A stretch of DNA of 5,444 nt from Chitinophagaceae bacterium (lineage in GTDB: Bacteria; Bacteroidota; Bacteroidia; Chitinophagales; Chitinophagaceae): NCBI GenBank assembly GCA_025455245.1, contig JALOMX010000308.1, positions 1 through 5,444 on the forward strand, written 5' to 3'. The position numbers and the translations under genes were made by a program. The notes under the pieces are model-generated. The model was not told the DNA's origin and ran no database searches. It was given only the letters and a program-made list of their open reading frames with translations. This document shows, piece by piece, positions 1 through 5,444 of this stretch; position 1 is the stretch's first letter; each line of letters starts with the position of its first letter.

Positions 1-1
1 T

Positions 2-574
2 ACCGCTTTTGATAATTCAAATGACAGGTTCACTACGCCTCTTTCGGTAGATGCAGTGGCAAAATCCCTTGTCGGCTCAAGCTATGATGTGGATGTTCCT
101 GATCTTGAAAAGGACCCTACGGGTACGTTAGGTATCACAAAAAGGGTAACCATCAGAGAGGAATTCAATGAAGAATCAATTCGCTCTTATGCCGTAAAGG
201 AGGAAATTATTTTTGATCGTGAAACCTCAAGATTGCATTTCCGTATACTGGGAATCGCTCCTATGAAAACCATCTTTAACGACGATGGTACAGAAAGGGC
301 AACATTCCGTTTGTTTTGGGTGTATTATCCCGAACTCAGGCCTTACCTTGCCAAATATGAGGCTTACAACCCCCGTAACATGGCAGCCCGGATGAGTTGG
401 GAAGAGGTTTTCGAGAGCCGTTATTTTGCGAGCTATATTTATAAGTCAACTTTAAATAATCCTTTTGATAAGCCTATCGAAGGATTTCAGAAGGATCCGC
501 TTTTCAGGTTGCTGGAAGGAGAAAAAATTAAGGAGACCATATTTAACTGGGAACAGGATCAGTGGTCTTATTAA
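2..574 (+). CDS. gldN: Type IX secretion / gliding motility protein GldN (PorN), 5'-truncated C-terminal part
   Basis: GldN/PorN is a periplasmic component of the type IX secretion system; with the GldK/PorK lipoprotein it forms the ring structure under the outer membrane. The frame is open from base 2 and gives 190 residues, so the start and signal peptide lie outside the window. Family features visible: a DRFTTPLS stretch at the beginning, a KEEIIFDRETS segment followed by RILGIAPMK, the FRLFWVYYPELRPYLAKYE core, the R..WEEVFESRYFASYIYKS segment, and an ending in IKETIFNWEQDQWSY, close to the usual GldN C-terminus (E.IK..IFN.E.D.W.Y). A GTG at 56 could be read as a start, but conserved sequence continues upstream of it. 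gldN usually closes a gldKLMN operon, which fits the strong terminator that follows directly. Identification is by remembered family motifs, not by a search. Confidence 0.93.
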   Translation, partial: TAFDNSNDRFTTPLSVDAVAKSLVGSSYDVDVPDLEKDPTGTLGITKRVTIREEFNEESIRSYAVKEEIIFDRETSRLHFRILGIAPMKTIFNDDGTERATFRLFWVYYPELRPYLAKYEAYNPRNMAARMSWEEVFESRYFASYIYKSTLNNPFDKPIEGFQKDPLFRLLEGEKIKETIFNWEQDQWSY

Positions 575-590
575 TTTCCCTGATGTTGGA

Positions 591-630
591 AAAAAGTCCC
601 GGCTTCGAAATGAATGCCGGGACTTTTTTT
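591..630. terminator. Bidirectional intrinsic terminator between gldN and the mscS-type gene
   Basis: A perfect 13-bp stem (AAAAAGTCCCGGC at 591-603 with its complement at 616-628) encloses a 12-base loop. The plus strand runs into a tract of seven T. The minus strand has the mirror-image T-run, so the hairpin can end transcription from both sides. It begins 16 bases after the gldN stop codon. The minus-strand stop codon (629-631) overlaps the edge of the T-tract, so the hairpin forms immediately after the channel gene ends. No Rho-dependent or attenuation function is suggested. Confidence 0.93.
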
Positions 631-1693
631 ATGGATGGATTTCGCCCATTTTATATTCATATACCGTTTGTGTAGGATATGCAAATTCAATATTTTCTGC
701 CTGAAACTTCCTGACCATGGAAAGGTAAATATCCTGCTGCTGATCCATGTAAAACGTATAATCAGCCTGCTCGATAAAATACACAATTTCAAAATTCAGG
801 CTTGAATCGGCAAAAGCCGAAAAATGGGCCCGGTCAAAAGTGACCCCTTCGCGATTGCTGATGATATCTTTAATGAATCCGGGGATCGCCTCAAGTTTTT
901 CAGCAGGGGTTTGATAGGTGACGCCAATGGTGAAAACAATCCTTCTCCGTTCCAACTTTTTAAAATTGTGCACCCTTGAATTGGTAAGGTTTGTATTACT
1001 GAAAATTAGTTGCTCGCCGGTTAAAGCGCGAACCCTTGTTGTTTTTAACCCTACCTTTTCAACAGTGCCCCTTTTGTCATCAACCTGAATAAAATCCCCG
1101 GGTTCAAAAGGTTTGTCGAAAAAGATGACAAAATAAGAAAAGAGATCACCCAGAATAGCCTGCGCAGCAAGGGCTATTGCAATGCCTCCAATACCCAAAC
1201 CTGCAACAATGCCGGTAACATTGAAACCCAGATTGCTGAGCAGCATGATAAGGGCTACCAGCCATATCAGCATTTTTACAATAGCCATCAGGCTACGCAT
1301 TTGTTTCTTTTTCGTTTCAGGGTCATCCTGTTTTTCTGCGTATTGATCAAGGGCATGTTTAATAAGCCTGAGAATGATGCGAACAACAAACCATGTTACG
1401 GCAATTCCATACAAAATATTCAGTATCCGGTCACCTTTTTCAGGGAGTGACAGGTACTTCATAGCAAGGTAAAATACGCCGATATTAAAAATGGGGAGCA
1501 GGTTTTGCTCCAGTACCGATACCAGGAAATCATCGAGGCTGCCTTCTGATTTTTCAGCCCAGTTACGCAGATAACGTACCACACCCTTGCGTATAAGGCG
1601 GATAAAAAGAATCCCACCTATAAAAACCCCAAGGGCAATAAGATAGTTTTGTACCGTATTGTTCCAATAAACCAGTTGAAGGATTTCTTTCAT
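629..1693 (-). CDS. MscS-family small-conductance mechanosensitive ion channel
   Basis: Predicted inner-membrane channel that opens under membrane tension and releases small solutes during osmotic downshock. The 354-residue product has about five membrane segments (near residues 15-35, 63-82, 90-112, 134-156 and the pore helix at 158-190), so it has more N-terminal helices than the three-helix E. coli MscS. The pore helix is rich in Gly and Ala (VAGLGIGGIAIALAAQAILGD). The family signature DKPFEPGDFIQV (residues 193-204), then RGTVEKVGLKTTRVR, marks the cytoplasmic beta domain; IFSNTNL and FAYPTQTVY close to the end are also typical. I chose the ATG at 1693; a TTG two codons upstream (1699) is a weaker alternative, and neither has a clear ribosome binding site. 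It is the last gene of a probable minus-strand operon, 94 bases after the TPR membrane gene, with no terminator visible in that gap. The family is certain; ion preference and physiological role are not. Confidence 0.92.
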   Translation of the reverse strand: MKEILQLVYWNNTVQNYLIALGVFIGGILFIRLIRKGVVRYLRNWAEKSEGSLDDFLVSVLEQNLLPIFNIGVFYLAMKYLSLPEKGDRILNILYGIAVTWFVVRIILRLIKHALDQYAEKQDDPETKKKQMRSLMAIVKMLIWLVALIMLLSNLGFNVTGIVAGLGIGGIAIALAAQAILGDLFSYFVIFFDKPFEPGDFIQVDDKRGTVEKVGLKTTRVRALTGEQLIFSNTNLTNSRVHNFKKLERRRIVFTIGVTYQTPAEKLEAIPGFIKDIISNREGVTFDRAHFSAFADSSLNFEIVYFIEQADYTFYMDQQQDIYLSMVRKFQAENIEFAYPTQTVYEYKMGEIHP

Positions 1694-1758
1694 ATTCAAT
1701 AATTTTTAAATTAACAGAAACGAAATTTCATAATTGCCAATCCTGAACCCTGTAAATA

Positions 1759-1774
1759 TGATCCTTTGATCCTT
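1759..1774. repeat. Two perfect tandem copies of TGATCCTT
   Basis: The octamer TGATCCTT occurs twice head to tail, and a degenerate relative (TGATTATCC) follows at 1774-1782. It lies in the 94-base gap just after the stop codon of the TPR membrane protein gene. It has no inverted symmetry of note. It could be a simple tandem duplication; a protein-binding role is possible but unsupported. The rest of the gap (1694-1787) is AT-rich, without a convincing promoter or hairpin. Confidence 0.5.
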
Positions 1775-1787
1775 GATTATCCACTTT

Positions 1788-3062
1788 TTACCTGGTAAAG
1801 GCAGCTATCCACATGCCGATAAACCAAACAGGACCATAGATTGCCAATAATAAGGAGTTTATCTCAGCATCCCTGATTAACAAACCGGACAGAACCACAG
1901 ATATTCCGAGACTAACCGTAATCAATCCCATCCATTGTCTGAAATGGCGGGTATAGCTTTTCAAAGGATACCTGATATAATTGAAAGGTAATGCCAGTGA
2001 TGCGGTGATAATACCCAAAGTAAACCATTGAATGCCATTTTCATCACTTCCTTTTAATAATATTCCCGGCAGTAATAGCATAAATCCCAATGCAATGGGG
2101 CCAAGTACCGTAATGCTTATCCATTTTTCTTCCTTGGTAACAGCATACTTTCCTTTAGGATGAAAACTCAAAAACATATTGGCAACCGGTTTAATGATCC
2201 AACTGATCAGTGCCATAAGGATATACAGCACGAAAATGGTGTAAAAGATGATTGCCAGGGGCTTTGGGACACTTGAAGCAGTCGCAGCTAGATACCTTAC
2301 TCCCAAAAAAAGCCCGATGACAAAAATAACCCGCATGTTCCGGCCTTTGTTTTGCAGCCAGTATTCGTATTGTAAAAGCCAACGGTATGGGGCGATGTTG
2401 CTCCTTAGGGCATCCTTCATTCCATCACGTGCATTTTCGTTTGCAGGATTAATGCGGAGGGCCTCTGTGAAATGTTGGGCTGCCTGTTTATGTTTACCCT
2501 TTTCCAGAAAGCTAAAGCCGGCATTAGTATGTGAATAGTCGTTTTCCGGATCGGCGGCGAGGGTATGTTTTATGGATTCAAATGCTTCACCACTGCGGTT
2601 CAGTTTTACCAAGGCTTGTGTTCTTGCATTCAGACAATTTATATCAGAAGGATTCATTGACAAACCCTGATTGGCTTTATCAAGGGCCTCTTTGTATTTC
2701 CTTTGTTGGGTTAAAATGTTGGCATACAGGGCAAAATAGCCCGGATGCCATGGATTGAATTGAATGGCATCTTTAAGCAATCTTTCTGCTTCTTCCACCT
2801 GATCGAGCTGAAAATGGGCAAAGCTTTTCAGGTATAAATAATAATCTTCGGTAGGGCATAATGAAAGCGCTTTATCCAAATACGTAAAGGCTTCATATGG
2901 CTTTTTTGAATCAATCTTAATACGTGCCATCAGCGACAGGGCTTCATCATGCTCCGGGTCTGTTGCAAGTACTTTTTTCAATTCCCTTTCAGCATCGTCA
3001 TACCGGTTTTGCTCAATTAAAAGCTTTGCCCGCTCTATCATTACTTCTTTCGAAACGGTCAT
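1788..3062 (-). CDS. TPR-repeat protein with C-terminal multi-pass membrane domain
   Basis: Unnamed 424-residue protein with two halves. Residues about 4-206 form some six tetratricopeptide repeats of 34 residues, recognisable by recurring W/Y-A-G/A-Y/F patterns ending in P (for example YDDAERELKKVLATDPEHDE, YKEALDKANQGLSMNP and KQAAQHFTEALRINPANEN). TPRs act as protein-docking surfaces. Residues about 243-421 contain around six hydrophobic helices (near 243-260, 267-290, 314-336, 345-361, 377-396 and 401-421) separated by short charged loops. There is no N-terminal signal peptide, so the TPR half most likely faces the cytoplasm and the rest anchors it in the inner membrane. The ATG at 3062 lies only 17 bases after the stop of the TPR/AAA+ gene, which implies co-transcription and perhaps a shared complex, with this protein as membrane receptor. 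I recognise no catalytic motif and no named family for the membrane half. Confidence 0.85.
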   Translation of the reverse strand: MTVSKEVMIERAKLLIEQNRYDDAERELKKVLATDPEHDEALSLMARIKIDSKKPYEAFTYLDKALSLCPTEDYYLYLKSFAHFQLDQVEEAERLLKDAIQFNPWHPGYFALYANILTQQRKYKEALDKANQGLSMNPSDINCLNARTQALVKLNRSGEAFESIKHTLAADPENDYSHTNAGFSFLEKGKHKQAAQHFTEALRINPANENARDGMKDALRSNIAPYRWLLQYEYWLQNKGRNMRVIFVIGLFLGVRYLAATASSVPKPLAIIFYTIFVLYILMALISWIIKPVANMFLSFHPKGKYAVTKEEKWISITVLGPIALGFMLLLPGILLKGSDENGIQWFTLGIITASLALPFNYIRYPLKSYTRHFRQWMGLITVSLGISVVLSGLLIRDAEINSLLLAIYGPVWFIGMWIAAFTR

Positions 3063-3079
3063 AAGTTGGTCGAAGGCTT

Positions 3080-3595
3080 TTACTTCTTTTTCTGATTAAT
3101 GTATTCCAGTATTTCATTGTACTGACCGCTTTCATTGCTGTATAGGGCATAATTCTTTGCGGTACCAAACCATTCTTTGGTAGAAGGACTTAATTTTTTG
3201 GCAGCATTTAAAAGATCTTTGGTGGTTATCGGAATCATTTCTCCTTTTTCCAATGCCTCTTCCAATTTGCTGTCCGTAGCAATATCAATCAATGCCGATA
3301 GGTCGGCCCCGGAAAATTCGGGTGTAGCTGCGGCTACTTTTTCAAAATCTATACCGGCGTGGAGTTTATCCTTTAAATGGGCTTTCAGGATGGAAACCCT
3401 GCCCGATGCATCGGGAGGCGGCACAAAAAGAACCCTGTCGAAGCGACCCGGACGACGGAAAGCGCTGTCCACACTCCAGGGTGCATTGGTAGCCGCCAAT
3501 ATCAAAACCCCTTCATTGTTTGAAGAAATTCCATCCATTTCGCTGAGAAACTGATTGATGGTATGCCTCATGGCACTTTGTTTCAGGTCGCGCAT
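3080..3595 (-). CDS. C-terminal fragment of the TPR/AAA+ ATPase: sensor 1, arginine fingers, lid
   Basis: This 171-codon frame carries the rest of the AAA+ domain. Visible are QSAMRHTINQFLSEMDG (the helix after Walker B), sensor 1 LILAATNAPW with N37, the arginine-finger block FRRPGRFDR (R48 and R51), and the sensor 2 region FSGADLSALI in the C-terminal lid. The end, SPSTKEWFGTAKNYALYS, resembles the tail of other bacterial TPR-linked AAA+ proteins. The ATG at 3595 falls inside the conserved ATPase domain with no ribosome binding site in front of it. It is therefore most likely an accident of the frameshift and not a real start. Alone this fragment lacks Walker A and B and cannot be an ATPase. 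Confidence 0.7.
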   Translation of the reverse strand: MRDLKQSAMRHTINQFLSEMDGISSNNEGVLILAATNAPWSVDSAFRRPGRFDRVLFVPPPDASGRVSILKAHLKDKLHAGIDFEKVAAATPEFSGADLSALIDIATDSKLEEALEKGEMIPITTKDLLNAAKKLSPSTKEWFGTAKNYALYSNESGQYNEILEYINQKKK

Positions 3596-4367
3596 CTACT
3601 TCATCAATAAAAAGCACACAAGGGGCAGAAGAGCGGGCTATTTCAAAAACTTCGTGGAGGTTTTTTTCGCTGTTGCCAATCCACATATCCAGAATGTCGT
3701 GCAGCCCAATATTCATAAAATTGGCATTGATTTCACCGGCAGTAGCTTTGGCAATATAGGTTTTACCGCAACCGGGAGGGCCATACAATAAAATGCCTCC
3801 CCCTGTCTTTTTGCCGTAAGCTTTATACAATTCCGGGTGTAGAATGGGTTTTATGATTTTCAGCGAAATCTCTTTTTTTATAGCCTCCATGCCACCCACA
3901 TTACTGAAGTTGATCGAAGGTTTTTCAAGGAAAATGCTTTCACCCGTATCAAACGGATCTTCATCATTAAATGGTTCGCCGGAGGAAGGTATTTTCAGCA
4001 GGCTGTCAAGCTCATCATCCTGCATGGCCGGATTGAAGACCGAAATGGCCTGATAGAGCGATGCGGCTTTGGCAAGGTTATTTTCTTTTGCCAGTGCCTT
4101 TGCATACAGCAGGGTATCGGCATCGGGCAGGTCTTTTTCCATTTGTTCGTAAATGATTATTGCTGCGGAATATTGCCCAAGGTGAAAATAACATGCAGCA
4201 AGGCCTGATTGAGCCTTTGGGTGTCCATAACTGAGTTCAAGTACTTTTTTATATTCGGTAACAGCTTCCCGGTATTTTTCATCTTTTACCAGCAGTTCGG
4301 CAAGGCTGAGCCGGAGAGGAATATTTTCCGGAGATAAAGCAATGGCTTCCCTTAAAGAATCTATCAT
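3513..4367 (-). CDS. N-terminal fragment of the TPR/AAA+ ATPase: TPRs, Walker A and Walker B
   Basis: Opens with an ATG at 4367 and runs 284 codons; the last 25 residues (after A259) are out of frame and meaningless. Residues about 1-115 form roughly three TPRs (for example YREAVTEYKKVLEL and YSAAIIIYEQMEKDLP). An acidic linker (about 116-145, NDEDPFDTGES) leads into the AAA+ domain, which starts at INFSNVGGMEAIKKEI (residues 152-167). Walker A is GPPGCGKT (196-203). Pore loop 1 is DMWIGNSEKN with aromatic W229, like the MWFGESE loop of the Cdc48 D2 ring. Walker B is CVLFIDEVD (250-258) with catalytic E256. A product ending here lacks sensor 1 and the arginine fingers, so it could bind but hardly hydrolyse ATP in a ring. 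Confidence 0.75.
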   Translation of the reverse strand: MIDSLREAIALSPENIPLRLSLAELLVKDEKYREAVTEYKKVLELSYGHPKAQSGLAACYFHLGQYSAAIIIYEQMEKDLPDADTLLYAKALAKENNLAKAASLYQAISVFNPAMQDDELDSLLKIPSSGEPFNDEDPFDTGESIFLEKPSINFSNVGGMEAIKKEISLKIIKPILHPELYKAYGKKTGGGILLYGPPGCGKTYIAKATAGEINANFMNIGLHDILDMWIGNSEKNLHEVFEIARSSAPCVLFIDEVDARPETKCHEAYHQSVSQRNGWNFFKQ

Positions 4368-4390
4368 ATTTTTTATTGTTCAAAGGTCGG

Positions 4391-4398
4391 TAAAGATA
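4391..4398 (-). promoter_or_regulatory. Possible Bacteroidota -7 promoter element before the TPR/AAA+ gene
   Basis: On the minus strand the octamer TATCTTTA matches the Bacteroidota housekeeping -7 consensus TAnnTTTG in all but the last base. It ends 23 bases before the ATG at 4367, a sensible leader length. No clear -33 TTTG box is present at the usual spacing of about 19-21 bases, so the case is weak. If real, it would allow the AAA+/TPR/MscS group to be expressed independently of the upstream TlpA-like gene. Confidence 0.3.
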
Positions 4399-4402
4399 CA
4401 AA

Positions 4403-4417
4403 CCTCCACCGGGGAGG
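4403..4417. other. Short GC-rich palindrome between the TlpA-like and AAA+ genes
   Basis: CCTCC and GGAGG flank a 5-base centre in the 72-base gap. On the minus strand the stem is followed by TTTGTATC, so it might act as a weak terminator for the TlpA-like gene, 23 bases beyond its stop codon. Five base pairs without a proper T-run are poor for that job. An operator overlapping the candidate promoter just downstream is the other possibility. Confidence 0.25.
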
Positions 4418-4439
4418 GAAAATCCGATCTTACTTTTGT

Positions 4440-5444
4440 TTATTCATTTTTCAGAAGCTCCAGTGTTTCAAAAAAATCTTTTTTATAGGCTTCAAAATAT
4501 TCAGGTGCACCGGGTCCGTAAAAGCCATTATGAACCTTTCTTACACGGCCATTTTTATCCAAGAAAATAGTGGTCGGAAAGTATTTGATATCGGTAAGTT
4601 CGGGAAGGGTTTTTGCGCCTTTATCTGCATCGGAACTTTTTACCCCGGTAATGAGCATGGGGTATTGAACCCCAAACCGCTGCTGGAATTTTCGCAGGCT
4701 GTTTGACGATCGTTTAAAATCGGTACTCAGCTCATAGGCAAGGGATATTATTTCAACCTCTTTTGTTTTTTGTTCATTATAAAAATTACTCAGGAAAAGG
4801 GTTTCATCCATGCAATTCGGGCACCAGCTTCCCATGAGCTGAACAATAGTAACCTTGCCCCTGAACCGCAAATCGTTTATGCCCACAAGGTTGCTGTCGA
4901 GGTCGGGAAAGCGAAAGGACAGCCTTTGAAGGCCGGGTTTCATTTCGGCTACAGGCGTCGGTTCAGGAAGTTTTGCAAACGGATCTTTCCGGGCACGAAA
5001 TGAATCGCCGGGAGCCCTGCCGGAAAAGAATAAACCGTCCTGTACAGTTGAATCGTTGGTGATAGAGCCTTTAAAGGCATAGATGTGTGAACCGTCAAAA
5101 GCCGTAACATAAAATTTATTTTCCCAGACTTCCCCTTCCAGAAAACGATAATCACCGCTTGGATTGATGATGGTACCGGTCAGTTTATTACCCAACTGTT
5201 TCCATTCGGCAACAGCCGGACGCCAACTGCCATCGGGTCGTTGGAATTGAATGGACCACCGGCCGGAGATGTCAACCTCAGCCTTTCCTGTTGCCTGAGG
5301 GATACGGGCCGTTTTTCCCCATTCGGCAGTTACATGCCAAAGTTGAGGCTCGGAAGATGTGCCTTTCATCATGGAACCTTCATAAAAGGTTTCGTTTTGT
5401 TTTTTGAGCATGAAAGATGTTTCAAACAAAGGCATTGAAAAGTT
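4440..5444 (-). CDS. TlpA-like thiol-disulfide oxidoreductase, 5'-truncated
   Basis: Thioredoxin-fold protein of the TlpA/ResA/redoxin group, expected to act in the periplasm or at the envelope on protein disulfides. Residues are counted from the first in-frame ATG at 5435. The C-terminal domain (about 170-331) has FRGKVTIVQLMGSWCPNCMDET with active-site C205-P-N-C208, and the cis-proline loop FPTTIFLDKNGRV with P287. In front lies a beta-rich region (about 1-150) with SGRWSIQF, GNKLTGTIINPSGDYRFLEG and FDGSHIYAFKG, as in two-domain Bacteroidota members of this group. The frame stays open to the window edge (NFS precedes the ATG), and family members carry more sequence before the MPLFETSF segment, so the true start and any signal peptide probably lie beyond 5444. 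It is on the same strand as the AAA+ gene, 72 bases upstream of it, and may or may not share its transcript. Its substrate is unknown. Confidence 0.88.
   Translation of the reverse strand, partial: NFSMPLFETSFMLKKQNETFYEGSMMKGTSSEPQLWHVTAEWGKTARIPQATGKAEVDISGRWSIQFQRPDGSWRPAVAEWKQLGNKLTGTIINPSGDYRFLEGEVWENKFYVTAFDGSHIYAFKGSITNDSTVQDGLFFSGRAPGDSFRARKDPFAKLPEPTPVAEMKPGLQRLSFRFPDLDSNLVGINDLRFRGKVTIVQLMGSWCPNCMDETLFLSNFYNEQKTKEVEIISLAYELSTDFKRSSNSLRKFQQRFGVQYPMLITGVKSSDADKGAKTLPELTDIKYFPTTIFLDKNGRVRKVHNGFYGPGAPEYFEAYKKDFFETLELLKNE

Larger units (their letters stand above)
3080..4367 (-). pseudogene. TPR/AAA+ ATPase (Cdc48/FtsH-like module), frameshifted after Walker B
   Basis: One AAA+ ATPase gene is split into two overlapping frames. 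Read together, the parts give N-terminal TPRs, then a single AAA+ domain with Walker A, a pore loop, Walker B, sensor 1, two arginine fingers and a C-terminal helical region, about 430 residues in all. Such ATPases form hexameric rings that unfold or remodel proteins. The break is near 3589-3593. The upstream frame reads FIDEVDA and then leaves the family pattern; the downstream frame resumes with RDLKQSAMRH. Relatives usually carry about six residues here (LGxxRS type), so a deletion of about 17 bases would explain both the lost residues and the shift. Everything else is well conserved, so either the mutation is recent or the sequence is wrong at this point. It heads the probable operon with the TPR membrane protein and the MscS channel. 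Confidence 0.8.

Noticed and set aside
56..574. GTG at 56 as the start of a 172-residue GldN
   Set aside because: The frame is open to base 2 and the upstream residues (DRFTTPLS) match the family, so the gene is cut by the window edge.
465..805. Small frames on both strands around the gldN end and terminator
   Set aside because: They overlap gldN, the hairpin and the channel gene in other frames, with low-complexity translations and no family pattern.
1694..1699. TTG at 1699 as the start of the MscS-type gene
   Set aside because: An ATG lies two codons downstream, and neither site has a ribosome binding site that would favour TTG.
3177..3554. Plus-strand 125-codon frame opposite the AAA+ gene
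   Set aside because: It is antisense to a strongly conserved domain and has no recognisable protein motif; it is a shadow frame.
3080..3595. The C-terminal AAA+ part as an independent gene starting at 3595
   Set aside because: The start lies inside a conserved ATPase domain, no ribosome binding site precedes it, and the product would lack Walker A and B.
3585..3600. Programmed ribosomal frameshifting in the AAA+ gene
   Set aside because: There is no slippery heptamer at the junction, and conserved residues seem to be missing, which slippage would not cause.
5433..5435. ATG at 5435 as the true start of the TlpA-like gene
   Set aside because: The frame continues to the window edge, no signal peptide follows this ATG, and the family carries more sequence before it.

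Overview
The window looks like chromosomal DNA from a member of the Bacteroidota. The main reason is the left-hand gene, the C-terminal part of GldN/PorN, a type IX secretion and gliding component known only from that phylum. The AT-rich gene starts without a clear Shine-Dalgarno sequence and the TlpA-like protein of a Bacteroidota-type architecture agree with this. Genus and species cannot be read from this sequence.

Layout: (i) 2-574, plus strand, 3' part of gldN, cut by the left edge. (ii) 591-630, a strong hairpin with T-runs on both strands, which serves gldN and the converging minus-strand genes. (iii) 629-4367, minus strand, a probable operon in the transcription order TPR/AAA+ ATPase (4367 to 3080, frame broken in this sequence), TPR protein with about six membrane helices (3062 to 1788), and MscS-type mechanosensitive channel (1693 to 629). 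The gaps are 17 and 94 bases. (iv) 4440-5444, minus strand, a TlpA-like thiol-disulfide oxidoreductase with a WCPNC active site, cut by the right edge. A 72-base gap separates it from the AAA+ gene and holds a possible promoter and a small palindrome.

The most notable points are the broken AAA+ gene and its partnership. A Cdc48/FtsH-like ATPase module carrying TPRs sits 17 bases upstream of a TPR protein anchored in the inner membrane, and both are followed by MscS. I infer an ATPase plus membrane-receptor pair acting at the inner membrane, but no function can be assigned from sequence. The frame break lies just after Walker B, where about six conserved residues seem to be missing. A deletion of about 17 bases would explain it, either as a real recent mutation or as an assembly error. 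I see no mobile elements, CRISPR arrays, rRNA or tRNA genes.
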